Shown here piece after piece: positions 36,470-45,429 of a stretch of DNA of 64,000 nt (position 1 is its first letter; each line of letters opens with the position of its first letter). The stretch covers positions 34,900 to 98,899 of the forward strand of contig JADFJC010000002.1 in assembly GCA_022566315.1 (NCBI GenBank), in the 5' to 3' direction. Source of the stretch: Planctomycetota bacterium (GTDB lineage: Bacteria > Planctomycetota > Phycisphaerae > Sedimentisphaerales > Anaerobacaceae). The position numbers and the translations under genes were made by a program. Below the pieces are notes generated by a model. That model made no database searches. It saw nothing but the letters and a program-made list of their open reading frames with translations, and was not told the DNA's origin.

Positions 36470-37141
36470 TTACGGTTTGATTACCTTTTGTTCTTTGAAT
36501 ACTTTTCCGGTGAGGTAATCGGTGAAGGTTACCTTCACTGTCAATGGCTCGTCGAAACTTTTGACCTTGTCGGCTATGTCGAACATCAATCTGTAATTGA
36601 TGGTTATCAACGTGGCAAACCAGAGTTTTTTCAGCTCACCCGGCTTTACGTGCCACTGGCCGAGCAGAGCTTGGCCCTCCTCTTTATTCAGGTCCCAGAG
36701 CTGCACGTCCACAGTTCCGCTGGCTTTTACTATGTCACCTTCTTCATCAATCGGCTGTATATAGACAATCAGCTTTTCCTTCTCGCCGTCTTTGTCTTTG
36801 TCGAAGAAGCCGGTATATCCGCCGATCACGATTTTTCCAAGGCGATAGAGGTTTTCGCCCTTGACCTGCTCAGGTAAGCCGGAGAGGACATGCATTTGTT
36901 TTTTTAATTGTTTGTTTTCGGCCCTGGTCTGTTCGAGCTGGTTCTCTAACTGCGTTTTTTGCTCCGTCAACTTTCCGATTTGCTCAACTAACGGTGTTTT
37001 TATGCTGTTGGCGTTTTCACAGCCGGCAACAAAGGACAGAAAACAGAGGACAGAAGACAGAATACAGAAAAATCTGACATCTGACATCTGACATCTGACA
37101 TCTGACAATTCAACATTCAGCATTGGATATTCGGTATCCAT
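36470..37141 (-). CDS. Lipoprotein with coiled-coil segment, repeat-derived signal peptide
   Basis: The 223-residue frame has lipobox LSFVAGC (Cys41), then a coiled coil (IGKLTEQKTQLENQLEQTRA, about 52-85), then a beta-rich domain (IVIGGYTGFFDKDKDGEKEK, TVDVQLWDLNKEEG, LTVKVTFTDYLTGKVF). The function is unknown; similar planctomycete lipoproteins are only named hypothetical. The signal peptide core (FFCILSSVLCFLSF) and the residues before it are encoded by short DNA repeats. The true start may be an ATG within the repeat (MSDVRF). It lies 14 bp after clpP on the same strand. Confidence 0.7.
   Translation of the reverse strand: MDTEYPMLNVELSDVRCQMSDVRFFCILSSVLCFLSFVAGCENANSIKTPLVEQIGKLTEQKTQLENQLEQTRAENKQLKKQMHVLSGLPEQVKGENLYRLGKIVIGGYTGFFDKDKDGEKEKLIVYIQPIDEEGDIVKASGTVDVQLWDLNKEEGQALLGQWHVKPGELKKLWFATLITINYRLMFDIADKVKSFDEPLTVKVTFTDYLTGKVFKEQKVIKP
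37035..37110. repeat. Simple repeats at the lipoprotein gene start
   Basis: On the plus strand: ACAGA-type units (gacagaaaacagaggacaga and onward) followed by CTGACAT repeated four times to 37106. Read on the minus strand they encode the lipoprotein N-terminus and signal-peptide core. Confidence 0.8.
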
Positions 37142-37155
37142 TATTCCTGCGCTTC

Positions 37156-37779
37156 TTACTCCTGGTTCTTGACGATTTCAGGTGCTTTTTGCAATATTCT
37201 GTCGGCCAATCCGTATTCGATTGCTTCGGCTGCGTCCATCCAGAGGTCTCTGTCGCAGTCTTTTTCAATTTTCTCGACGGTTTGGCCCGTATGTTTGGCC
37301 AATATATCATAAAGCCGAGCGCGCAGTCTAAGTATTTCCCGTGCTTCGATATCGAGGTCGGTAGCCGTTCCAACCAATTGTCCCGTGATTAAGGGCTGGT
37401 GCAGAAGAATCCTGTTGTTTGCCAGCAGGAAGCGTTTACCCGCCTTACCGCCGGCCAATAACAACGCTGCCATACTTGCTGCCTGCCCGATGCAATACGT
37501 CGCAACGTTACAACGCAGAAACTGCATCGTGTCATACACTGCGAACCCGGCTGTGATTGAGCCGCCGGGCGAATTGATGTAAAAATGGACATCGTTCTTG
37601 TTGTCTTCATTGCTCAAAAACAGCATCTGGGCAATGATTAGATTGGCGGATGTATCCTCAATCGGCCCACCAAGAAAAATTATCCTGTCTTTCAGCAGTC
37701 TTGAATAAATATCGTACGCGCGTTCGGTTCGGCCACTTTTCTCAATTACTATCGGAACCAGGGTCTGATTAACTATCAT
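37156..37779 (-). CDS. clpP: ATP-dependent Clp protease proteolytic subunit
   Basis: The 207-residue ClpP has the standard pattern: [40 protein letters not shown], nucleophile Ser in GQAASMAA, catalytic His in LLHQP and Asp in KDCDRDLWM. It forms tetradecameric rings with an unfoldase such as ClpX (not in this window) to degrade proteins in the cytoplasm. It lies downstream of a second clpP and of tig, the common tig-clpP-clpX order with the second clpP in place of clpX. The gap between the two clpP genes carries a small stem-loop. Confidence 0.95.
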   Translation of the reverse strand: MIVNQTLVPIVIEKSGRTERAYDIYSRLLKDRIIFLGGPIEDTSANLIIAQMLFLSNEDNKNDVHFYINSPGGSITAGFAVYDTMQFLRCNVATYCIGQAASMAALLLAGGKAGKRFLLANNRILLHQPLITGQLVGTATDLDIEAREILRLRARLYDILAKHTGQTVEKIEKDCDRDLWMDAAEAIEYGLADRILQKAPEIVKNQE

Positions 37780-37838
37780 ATTTACCTCTAAGACTAAAAA
37801 CTTAAACTTAAAAACGAAAAATCACAATTCAAAATTAA

Positions 37839-37862
37839 AATCCGAAAATCGAATATCGGATT
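37839..37862 (-). terminator. Weak stem-loop between the two clpP genes
   Basis: On the minus strand AATCCGA pairs with TCGGATT around a 10-nt loop and is followed by TTTTAATTTT. It could partly end the upstream clpP transcript or act as a processing site. Confidence 0.4.
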
Positions 37863-37875
37863 TCAGATTTTTTTT

Positions 37876-38625
37876 TCACTTTTTCTTTTTGTTGTTCTTT
37901 TTTCCCTTTTCTTTTTTATCTTTGTCTTTATCTTTATCTTTATCTCCATCTTTATCTTCATCTTTGTCTTTATCTTCTTCGCGCAGCACCTCGTCGATAA
38001 GGCCGTATTGTTTAGCCTCATCGGCAGTCATATATCTGTCTCTTTCAGTCTCAGCGGCGATTTTTTCGACCGGCTGGCCGGTGTGTCTTGCAAGAATTTC
38101 GTTTATCATAACTTTGGTTTTGAGGATTTCTTCGGCCTGGATCTTAATGTCGGCTGCCTGGCCGCTGACACCGCCCCAGGGCTGGTGAAGCATAATCTTG
38201 GCGTGTGCAAGGGCGTGCCGTTTGCCTTTTGTGCCGGCTGACAGTATTATGGCAGCACCGGACTGAGCTCTTCCGATACAGAAGGTTGCTACCGGCGAGC
38301 TGATGAAGCGTATCGTATCATAAATAGCCATCGTATCGTCAACGCTGCCGCCCGGGGAATTGATATACAAGCTGATTTCACTCTTACGCTTGAGATTGTC
38401 CAGATACAGCATCTTCATAATTACCTCAGCAGCCCTTTCATACGATATCTCCCCTATCAAAAACACAATCCGGTTCTCTAACAGCATATCGTCCAGACTC
38501 ATCTGGCGGTAGCGCTGATATTGGCCGTATTGATTGTACACATCCATACTTTGGGGTCCTGTTTTGCAATAAGCCGTAAAGTGGGAACCCTTCACAATGT
38601 TTCCTGCACGATGTTCAATAAACAT
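37876..38625 (-). CDS. clpP: ClpP paralogue with charged C-terminal tail
   Basis: The protein is 249 residues. ClpP core: [40 protein letters not shown], Ser in GRAQSGAAI (normally GQAASMAA), His in MLHQPWGG, Asp in TERDRYM. The catalytic triad is kept, but the residues around Ser differ. The last 40 residues are Asp/Lys repeats (EDKDKDEDKD onward) with a poly-Lys end. Start: ATG 38625 has AAGGAAG at good spacing; MDVYNQ at 38547 is the alternative and matches usual ClpP length better. Probably a partner subunit of a mixed ClpP complex with the next gene's product. Confidence 0.9.
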   Translation of the reverse strand: MFIEHRAGNIVKGSHFTAYCKTGPQSMDVYNQYGQYQRYRQMSLDDMLLENRIVFLIGEISYERAAEVIMKMLYLDNLKRKSEISLYINSPGGSVDDTMAIYDTIRFISSPVATFCIGRAQSGAAIILSAGTKGKRHALAHAKIMLHQPWGGVSGQAADIKIQAEEILKTKVMINEILARHTGQPVEKIAAETERDRYMTADEAKQYGLIDEVLREEDKDKDEDKDGDKDKDKDKDKKEKGKKNNKKKK

Positions 38626-38777
38626 TCATTGCTTCCTTAATATGAAGTTCGTATTTTTTTACAACTCGTGTTTCGGCAAGCGAATACGTTTTTATCGGAT
38701 ATTTTTACTCGCTGGTTCTCTTGTTTTACCCCATTTTTGTAATATATTATTCCCCATTACGGAGTTTCCAGGGACGT

Positions 38778-40295
38778 CTAACTGTTCTTTTTGCGTTTTT
38801 GGGGTTGTTTTTTCTCGGCCCCGGCTGGCTTTTCAGCGGTTTTTGTCGCCGATTTCTTAGTGGTTTTTCGGGCTTTTTTGGCTTTCTTTTCGGACTTTTT
38901 TTCCGTTATTTTTGCTGTCTCAAGCAGTTCGGCGATACACTTATTTTGGCGTACCTCTAACTTGAACTGAGCTAACGAGCCATCACGTTCCATGTCCTCT
39001 CTCATTCTTTCGGGCCTTTGTCCTCGCTGAATGGCTATCTGGGCGATATGGCCGTTAATCTCTTCTTCGCTGGCATCAATCTCGAGCTTATCGGCAACTT
39101 TGTCCATAATAAAGAATGTTTTTAGCTGTTTCCTGGCTTGTTCTTCACTGCCGGCTTGAAGCTGCTCCATCTGCTCTTCGAGCTGCTCACGGGCCAAGCC
39201 CCGCATCATCAAATTCGTATATTGCCTTTGCAGCAGTGTCTTTGCCTGCGCAGCAACAACGTCTAACGGCAAGTCGAAATCAGTGTTATCGAGCAGATAC
39301 TCATAAATCTGCTCGCTCATTTGAGTTCGAGCTTGTGTCTCTAATCGGCTCTGCAGGGAATCCTCGGTTTTTTCCCGCAGCTCGTTTTCATCTTCGATAC
39401 CAAGTCTCGTGAGGAAGTTTTCGTCTAACTCGGCGGGCTTGAGCCATTTGATATCTTTGATGGCGATTTGGATGTCCACCTTTTTGCCGCGATATTCTTC
39501 TCTGAAATACGTCTTCGGGACATCGACGCTTATCTGTTTGGTTTGGCCGGCTTTGGCACCTGCCAACAATTCGTCGAGCTTCTCAACCGGGATTTGGCCA
39601 ACAAAACCGTTTTGCCTTACATATATCTCGATGTTGTCGAGTTTCTGTTCTTCTTCGATGCCCTCGGCCTTAATAAGCGCATCGGCAATTATCTGGTCAT
39701 CGGGCTCAACAACTCCATCCTTACGCGGTGTCCATATACCTGACCATCTTTGTAATCGCTCAATCTCTCTATCGACTTGCTCATCCGTAACTTCCAGTTT
39801 TGTCCTGGTTACCGGAATGCCTTCGAGCTGCGGCAAGTCAAAGTCAGGACGCACTTCGACCTCAAAATCAAACTTCAGCGGGCCTTCAGCCGGCATCTCT
39901 ATATTTTCAAAATCAATGTCCGGCTCGCCTATGATCTGCACCTCATTGTCCTTGATGGCTGACTCGCTCGCATCGGCTAACAATTTCAATTTGATTTGCT
40001 CAGTTGTATCCTTGCCGAACCTTTTTTCCAGCAGTCGGCGCGGTGCTCGACCCTTTCGAAAGCCCGGCACCAGCGCTTCTTTGCGCAGAGTGTTGTATTG
40101 TTCATCAGTAACGTTCTTAATTTTCTCTTCCGGTATCTCTATAGAGACCTTTTTTTTGCAGGGGCCTGCTTCTTCGATTGTTACTGTGTTTTTCAGTGCT
40201 GTGGATTGTTCTTCTTCCGTTGCCGTTGGCTGTTCTTCTTCCGTTGCTGTGGCTTGTTCTTCTTCCGGTGTCGTGGATTGTTCTTCCTCGGCCAT
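38778..40295 (-). CDS. tig: Trigger factor
   Basis: The protein is 505 residues. The ribosome-binding domain contains LRKEALVPGFRKGRAPRRLL (family signature GFRxGxxP). It is followed by a PPIase-like domain (about 190-290) and the long helical C-terminal chaperone arms. Two unusual low-complexity ends: an N-terminal Glu/Thr/Ala repeat (EEEQSTTPEEEQATATEEEQ) and a C-terminal Lys/Ala-rich tail of about 45 residues. It works at the ribosome exit on nascent chains. It heads the minus-strand tig-clpP-clpP-lipoprotein series. Confidence 0.95.
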   Translation of the reverse strand: MAEEEQSTTPEEEQATATEEEQPTATEEEQSTALKNTVTIEEAGPCKKKVSIEIPEEKIKNVTDEQYNTLRKEALVPGFRKGRAPRRLLEKRFGKDTTEQIKLKLLADASESAIKDNEVQIIGEPDIDFENIEMPAEGPLKFDFEVEVRPDFDLPQLEGIPVTRTKLEVTDEQVDREIERLQRWSGIWTPRKDGVVEPDDQIIADALIKAEGIEEEQKLDNIEIYVRQNGFVGQIPVEKLDELLAGAKAGQTKQISVDVPKTYFREEYRGKKVDIQIAIKDIKWLKPAELDENFLTRLGIEDENELREKTEDSLQSRLETQARTQMSEQIYEYLLDNTDFDLPLDVVAAQAKTLLQRQYTNLMMRGLAREQLEEQMEQLQAGSEEQARKQLKTFFIMDKVADKLEIDASEEEINGHIAQIAIQRGQRPERMREDMERDGSLAQFKLEVRQNKCIAELLETAKITEKKSEKKAKKARKTTKKSATKTAEKPAGAEKKQPQKRKKNS

Positions 40296-40368
40296 TTCGG
40301 TGCTCCTGAACGATTTTGTCTTAGCAATTCTGAAATAATAAACAAAAAAGGCATCAACCCGCCGTTTT

Positions 40369-40416
40369 GCTTCGCTTGCACCTGCGGTAACGACAGTGCA
40401 GGCGCCAAAGCGAAGC
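40369..40416. repeat. Palindromic hairpin upstream of tig
   Basis: GCTTCGCTT (40369-40377) pairs with AAGCGAAGC (40408-40416), and inner CCTGC pairs with GCAGG. It lies between tRNA-Gly and tig and shares the GCTTCGC core seen in the 29551/31308 repeats. Confidence 0.5.
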
Positions 40417-40566
40417 AGCGGGCTTTAGCCAAGTTTTCACGATTTCCTAAACATATCGGCAACCAACGCCAAACTACCCGTTAGCCGGTATCTCACCGAT
40501 ACTATAAGGTTCCTTAAACGCGATAAGATGCGTTTGCAGGCCCCTATCCCTGGGAAAACTCCTTAA

Positions 40567-40638
40567 AGCGGGCGATGAGACTTGAACTCACGACATTCAC
40601 GTTGGCAACGTGACGCTCTACCACTGAGCTACGCCCGC
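40567..40638 (-). tRNA. trnG: tRNA-Gly (GCC)
   Basis: A full cloverleaf is visible on the minus strand: acceptor GCGGGCG pairs with CGCCCGC, D-arm AGCTCAGTGGTAGAGC, anticodon arm with GCC (CACGTTGCCAACGTG), and T-arm with GTTCAAG. The 3' CCA is not encoded. The gene lies about 270 bp upstream of tig on the same strand. Confidence 0.95.
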
Positions 40639-40791
40639 GGAATCGTGACTCGTACCCCCGTGGCCCGAGTTTCGATTTTTCAATAATTAATTATAGGGGC
40701 TTTTATTTTCCTTGCAAGGGGTTTTTTTGCAAAAATTTTGGTATTGATATTAGCAGTCCGTAAGTCCTGGGGACTCATTACGGAGGACTCC

Positions 40792-42195
40792 CTATGAGAA
40801 TCTCCACTTGAAAATCGTAAAGCCGAAGACGCCCCAATACGCCAGCACGCCTAAAATCACGATAACTCTGGCACCGGGGTTGAGCTTTTGCACAGCCGCG
40901 GATCTGCGGAAAATCAACAGCGTAGCCACCAGGGCGGTCAGGAGCACTACCGCCGCCGCAAAACTTATTGCCGGATAAAGTGCATTCGTCACCGACTTGT
41001 CCAAAACCAGTGTTTCATCAACTATTTCCTGGGCTGTCGCGATGCCCTTTGGATCCGAAAACACGTGCGGCCAGTAGGGGATACGTGAGGTCATTTTGAG
41101 CATTGATTTGATTAAATGGGCCCCTGCCATAGTCGGAAGCAGCAGAAAGGCAAATGTTTTAACGGCCGCTCCGGAGGACACCTTCTCTGGGTCCGATGCT
41201 ATTTTTGCCAGAGCGCCGACGGCCAAAAATAAAACGCCGGGAAATATAATGAACATAACGATTGCACTGACGAAACCCGTCATCGGGCCGGTTATCCCGA
41301 GGGCGTCGATAAGATGCTCTGGAATCCATTTTAGGATTGCTTTCGAGACCGGCCACTCCGACAGGACTTCATAGACGATAAATCCACTTACCAACACAAT
41401 GAATCCCACCTGCGCAGCTCGCAGCTCAACGGCACGGAAGAAATCGGCGAAAGGCCATCTGGTTGACAATCGTAGGTTATCATAGGGGCACACCTTGAGA
41501 CATTGTGTGCACAGCAGGCAGTCTTGATTGTCTTTGATTGTAGCTGGGTAAAGGTTGCTTGTGCACGAACGGCCGACTATTCGATAATGGTTCTTTTTTG
41601 CGATACAGTCTTTTGTCTTGCAGGACCCGCAGACCGACAGGTCGTCTGCCCGCCACTCAAACGGCGAAATAAAGGCATACAAACCGAGCAAGTGCCCTAT
41701 CGGACAGACATAGCCACAGAACGTCCGCTTCTCGTATATCAGGCCAACCACCACCGCCGCCACCAGCAGCGTCAGCAGGTAAAATGCCATTCGCTGAGGT
41801 ATCCGGTGCAAGGCCAGAGTGTGTATTCCCACAATCAGGATAAGCGTGTAGAAGATAGTGATTACCCAGCCGCTTTTCAGTAAGCCCGGCACTTTACGCC
41901 GCAGTCCCATCCGGCCCGCCACAGAGGTTATCAACTCCATCGGGCAGACCATACACCATACACGGCCCAATAGAATTGCGGCAATGATAATCAGCGGCCA
42001 CCAGAACGACCATATCATCAGGTTCGCCAGGTTCGTATTACGAAGCTCCTTGGCGAAGACAGAGTCATCGGTACTAACATTAATTCCTCCATAAATAAGC
42101 ATTGCAAAGACAAAAAACATTAAGACTTGCGGCACTAATGGGAACCACCATGATTTGAGCAGCTTGCCGAGATATTTGATTTCAAGCAGATTCAT
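40792..42195 (-). CDS. Membrane-bound 4Fe-4S polyferredoxin (NapH/NosR-like)
   Basis: The 467-residue inner-membrane protein has about nine hydrophobic helices. Cysteine motifs: GRVWCMVCPMELI, FCGYVCPIGHLLG, CGSCKTKDC and the ferredoxin-type CLLCTQCLKVCPYD. This matches the NapH/NosR-C/RdxA-type family, which passes electrons from quinol or inner redox modules to periplasmic enzymes. No partner reductase is encoded next to it, so its electron acceptor is unknown. The neighbouring TauE/SafE gene is on the same strand. Confidence 0.85.
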   Translation of the reverse strand: MNLLEIKYLGKLLKSWWFPLVPQVLMFFVFAMLIYGGINVSTDDSVFAKELRNTNLANLMIWSFWWPLIIIAAILLGRVWCMVCPMELITSVAGRMGLRRKVPGLLKSGWVITIFYTLILIVGIHTLALHRIPQRMAFYLLTLLVAAVVVGLIYEKRTFCGYVCPIGHLLGLYAFISPFEWRADDLSVCGSCKTKDCIAKKNHYRIVGRSCTSNLYPATIKDNQDCLLCTQCLKVCPYDNLRLSTRWPFADFFRAVELRAAQVGFIVLVSGFIVYEVLSEWPVSKAILKWIPEHLIDALGITGPMTGFVSAIVMFIIFPGVLFLAVGALAKIASDPEKVSSGAAVKTFAFLLLPTMAGAHLIKSMLKMTSRIPYWPHVFSDPKGIATAQEIVDETLVLDKSVTNALYPAISFAAAVVLLTALVATLLIFRRSAAVQKLNPGARVIVILGVLAYWGVFGFTIFKWRFS

Positions 42196-42272
42196 TTTTT
42201 TACTTCATACGAATTAAATTTCTTGAATCGTCAGAAGTATCCACAATATCGTGTCAATTCAAAAAACGTAAC

Positions 42273-42995
42273 TTATTTTGGCAAAAGTAGTAATTTTATT
42301 CCCGCCAGAAATAGAAAGACGGCAATGACTTTTCTAAAATGCTCCTGGGGAATCTTATCGACAATACGCTTAGCTATTTTGGCACCCAGGAAAGAAGCGG
42401 GAATAAATATCGGCAATCCCCACAGAAGTAAAGTCGGAAGTCGCGCTCCTTTTGCAAAGTAAGTCGTTAGTCGGGTAGTGTCTATTATCAAGGCAATGGC
42501 ACCTGCGGTAGCTATATAAACAGCTTTGGGCAAATCAAAGGACGTCAGAAAAAGTCCACGAACCGCACCGCCCATTCCAAACAGACCCGCCAGGAAACCT
42601 GAGAGCGCACCTCCACAAGCACCGGCAAAAAGGCTTTGTTTGATTTTGAAAGAGCTTTTGGCAAACAAGTAAACTACGTAAATAATCAGAAAAGACCCTA
42701 ATATCCTTGAGAGTACCGCTGTTGAGATATTGAACATTAATGACGCCCCGAGAAATGTAGCGGCAATACCAGGAACACCGAAGCTCAGAATCAACCTCCA
42801 CTGAAATCCCTTTTTAAAGAGAATCAATTTCCATATATTGCCAAACCAATGGATAATCCCTACGAAAAGAAGCGTTTGCGGCACAGAATAAAATAATAGG
42901 ACAATCGGCACCATAATCGTCGATGTCCCAAAGCCCGTCATTGTGCCGATACAACTGGCAATAATCACTATACATAAGATAAAAGGTATTTCCAT
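42273..42995 (-). CDS. TauE/SafE family membrane transporter
   Basis: The 240-residue protein has about eight helices and the two-half TauE/SafE repeat layout: GTMTGFGTSTIMVPIVLLFY in the first half and GALSGFLAGLFGMGGAVRGLF in the second. Members export sulfite, sulfoacetate or related organic sulfur anions. The substrate is not shown by the sequence. It lies 77 bp upstream of the polyferredoxin gene on the same strand. Confidence 0.9.
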   Translation of the reverse strand: MEIPFILCIVIIASCIGTMTGFGTSTIMVPIVLLFYSVPQTLLFVGIIHWFGNIWKLILFKKGFQWRLILSFGVPGIAATFLGASLMFNISTAVLSRILGSFLIIYVVYLFAKSSFKIKQSLFAGACGGALSGFLAGLFGMGGAVRGLFLTSFDLPKAVYIATAGAIALIIDTTRLTTYFAKGARLPTLLLWGLPIFIPASFLGAKIAKRIVDKIPQEHFRKVIAVFLFLAGIKLLLLPK

Positions 42996-43075
42996 ATTTT
43001 CATCCTTATTTCTACTTCAATACGAAAGTCTGACTGACGATAATCACTCCTATGTTCATCTGACAAGTTTCCTTC

Positions 43076-43639
43076 TTACTTTTTCAAAACGATACCATAA
43101 TGATACGGCTTTAAATCGTATCTTTCCGGGCTGTGAAATCCTGAATGCAGCGCCCATTTAATGCAATCTTCAGGTTTAGGCCGTATCGACATTGAAGGCC
43201 CTCGCGGCGTGGATGGGTCGTAATTCCAGTGAATTATTCCGAGCAAGCCTTTTTGCCGCAATATCCTATTGGCTTCTTTGAGCAATGTGTCCGGATTTTC
43301 GAGGTGAAGGATATTGAAAAGCATGACATAATCAATGCTTTGGTCCTCTAAACCAGACCCCTCTGCCATAAAATCCCTTAGGACGACATTAACATTTTTC
43401 AGATTCTGTCTTTTCGCTTCCTCACTAACCATTTGCATCAACTCTGGCTCGATATCCAGTGCGTAGAATGTTCCACTGATAGTTCTTGCTGTTGGAAAAA
43501 TAAATGTGCCGTATCCGCATCCAAATTCTGCCACATCACCTGTCTGAGCGGTAATTCCTAATGTAGTTATGATTTTAAGCGGGTCAAAAAACTTTTCCCA
43601 TACATCACGGTCAGGCATCCCGCTTTCTCGTACCTTCAT
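43076..43639 (-). CDS. Class I SAM-dependent methyltransferase
   Basis: The 187-residue methyltransferase has motif I VAEFGCGYGTFIFPTA, acidic end of strand two YALDIEP, post-I NVNVVLRDFMAEG, motif II DYVMLFNILHLENP and motif III ANRILRQKGLLGIIHW. It resembles small-molecule methyltransferases of the Methyltransf_11/25 type. The substrate is unknown. It precedes the TauE/SafE and polyferredoxin genes on the same strand. Confidence 0.88.
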   Translation of the reverse strand: MKVRESGMPDRDVWEKFFDPLKIITTLGITAQTGDVAEFGCGYGTFIFPTARTISGTFYALDIEPELMQMVSEEAKRQNLKNVNVVLRDFMAEGSGLEDQSIDYVMLFNILHLENPDTLLKEANRILRQKGLLGIIHWNYDPSTPRGPSMSIRPKPEDCIKWALHSGFHSPERYDLKPYHYGIVLKK

Positions 43640-43984
43640 TTTATGGCCTTTTTTTATCTGTTCGAACTTTTATGTCTTGCTGCATGATTGCATCATTGAC
43701 CCGGGAATCCAACAAACATTTAGTAGATTCATTCTGCTTTGACCCCCTTAGCTAACATTTTTTCGAGACTATGACCCGGCAATCATAACTGATTTGAACG
43801 AAAGATTCATACATTCTTTTCGATTTTTTCTGGGTTGGGCTTGTTCCATGTATGATATAATACCAGTTGCCGTTTTGCCTTGCGGTTTTAAAGAAACGCC
43901 GGGTGGCACCCTCAAAGCTGTATGGGGGTGACCGAGGCCGGTTCTCAGTCGGAAATTGTAGAACGCAAATTGGAGGAATAGGAA
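43640..43984. other. Divergent intergenic region
   Basis: About 345 bp between the methyltransferase and pcm, which point away from each other. It contains TATAAT at 43856 (no good -35 at standard spacing) and the string CCGGGTGGCACCCTCAAAGCTG at 43899-43920, a near copy of which lies at 52006-52027. Confidence 0.4.
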
Positions 43985-44899
43985 ATGGCTGCAAAAAATC
44001 CAGGACCGATTAAGAAATGGATGTATGTTGCCCTGTGTTTGCTGATAGTGCCGGTGTTATTTGCAATTATCTTTACGATTAACTGTGCGAAGGAACCTGA
44101 GTCTGTTGTAGCTTCGCAAGGTTCAGAAGCTGATGCCAATCAGGCACCAGCCGAGCCGAACCAGCATTTCGAGCAAGACCAAAAAGACCCGAACGATAAA
44201 AGCCCACTTCGTCTTGAGCACAAACATCCGGCCTTTAAAGAGCGGACCAAAGAGCGGGCAAGAATGGTTGCCCGGCAAATACAGGCCAGGGACATCAACG
44301 ACCCGAATGTCCTAAAGGCGATGCGAATCGTGCCACGCCATGCCTTCATCCGAGCCGGCGAGCAGCGCTATGCCTATGCCGACCATCCGCTGCCCATCGG
44401 CTTTGACCAAACCATAAGTCAGCCTTACATCGTTGCTTTTATGACCGAGGCCTTAAAGCTCAAGCCCAATTCCAAAGTCTTAGAGATAGGCACCGGCTCA
44501 GGCTATCAGGCCGCCGTCTGCGCCGAGATTGCACAGCAGGTCTATACTATCGAGATTGTCGAAGGACTTGCAAAGAGGGCCAAAAAGTGCCTGAAGGAGC
44601 TCGGCTACCCGAACGTATTCGTCAGGTTCGGCGATGGTTTCTTCGGCTGGAAGGAAAACGCCCCGTTTGACGCCATTATCGGCACAGCCGCTGCCGGACG
44701 CATCCCGCCGCCGCTGCTCGAACAGCTAAAGCCGGGCGGTCGAATGATATTGCCCGTGGAGGGTTCTTTCGGCTTTCAGCATCTGGTCGTCATAACAAAG
44801 GATGACAAGGGCAATCTTCGCAAAAGAAATGTTATGCCGGTCCGATTTGTTCCTATGACCGGCGAAGTGATGAAGCCCGAAAAAGAATCTGAAAAGTAG
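43985..44899 (+). CDS. pcm: Membrane-anchored protein-L-isoaspartate O-methyltransferase
   Basis: The 304-residue protein has an N-terminal membrane helix (MYVALCLLIVPVLFAIIFTI, about residues 13-32) and a Glu/Gln/Asn-rich linker, then a full PCMT domain: RIVPRHAFIRAGEQRYAYAD, TISQPYIVAFMTEAL, motif I VLEIGTGSGYQAA, and DAIIGTAAAGRIPPPLLEQL. The enzyme repairs isoaspartyl residues in aged proteins using SAM. Cytoplasmic Pcm is usually about 210 residues, so the extra N-terminus is a real addition. If the helix is an export signal, the domain would be periplasmic, where SAM is scarce. GGAGGA precedes the ATG. Confidence 0.88.
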   Translation: MAAKNPGPIKKWMYVALCLLIVPVLFAIIFTINCAKEPESVVASQGSEADANQAPAEPNQHFEQDQKDPNDKSPLRLEHKHPAFKERTKERARMVARQIQARDINDPNVLKAMRIVPRHAFIRAGEQRYAYADHPLPIGFDQTISQPYIVAFMTEALKLKPNSKVLEIGTGSGYQAAVCAEIAQQVYTIEIVEGLAKRAKKCLKELGYPNVFVRFGDGFFGWKENAPFDAIIGTAAAGRIPPPLLEQLKPGGRMILPVEGSFGFQHLVVITKDDKGNLRKRNVMPVRFVPMTGEVMKPEKESEK

Positions 44900-44918
44900 C
44901 TTCGCTGCAAAGACTACG

Positions 44919-45263
44919 CTAACAGGCCAAATGCAGCGCAGCGGCAATGTTAACGTCGGTTTTCGATAGTTCATTGAACCGCTCGACGGCCTTGGCCGTA
45001 TCAACCGCTTCCAACTGGATGTCCTCTTCCAGCAGAGCCTGGCGGACCTCATCCGAGACCTTCATCAGCCCTGATGCCCCGCAGCCGACTATTAACACGG
45101 ACGGCTTAGCTGCAATCACAGGCTGCAAATCCTCCGCAGACAACAAATGTCCCCGCTTTCTCCACCAGTTGGCCTGGACAGTGTCACCAAGAATTATAAC
45201 ATCTTTATTGTAATTTACCCCGTCGATAACGATGTTACCGAATTGATATGAATCGATGTGCAT
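44919..45263 (-). CDS. Mth938-like domain protein (DUF498/NDUFAF3 family)
   Basis: The protein is 114 residues from ATG 45263, which has AAGGA upstream; an ATG at 45371 gives a longer, unlikely N-terminus. Family features: INMHIDSYQFGNIVI-type start, then DVIILGDTVQANWWRKRGH, and the glycine loop SVLIVGCGASGLMKVSDEV. It relates to human NDUFAF3 and bacterial DUF498 proteins, whose biochemical role is not settled. Convergent with pcm, 20 bp away. Confidence 0.85.
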   Translation of the reverse strand: MHIDSYQFGNIVIDGVNYNKDVIILGDTVQANWWRKRGHLLSAEDLQPVIAAKPSVLIVGCGASGLMKVSDEVRQALLEEDIQLEAVDTAKAVERFNELSKTDVNIAAALHLAC

Positions 45264-45429
45264 ATTTGAAATCCTTGCCTGAAAAACGTTATCACCAACA
45301 AAGCAGGAACATACCAGAGGACGAACCACTGCTCGCAAATCAGTGTACGAAGAATATAAAAAGACAGGCAAAAAATCAACCTAAATTATGTCAGTTGAAT
45401 TTGCCTTGTGTATTGTATTTGTTGAACAC

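Noticed and set aside
39409-40338. 309-codon plus-strand open frame
   Set aside because: It is antisense to trigger factor and is Ser/Phe/Cys-rich, the mirror of Glu/Lys-rich helices.
43835-43861. Promoter for pcm with TATAAT at 43856
   Set aside because: The -10 is good, but the nearest TTGGGC is 15 bp away and weak, so I did not list it as a feature.
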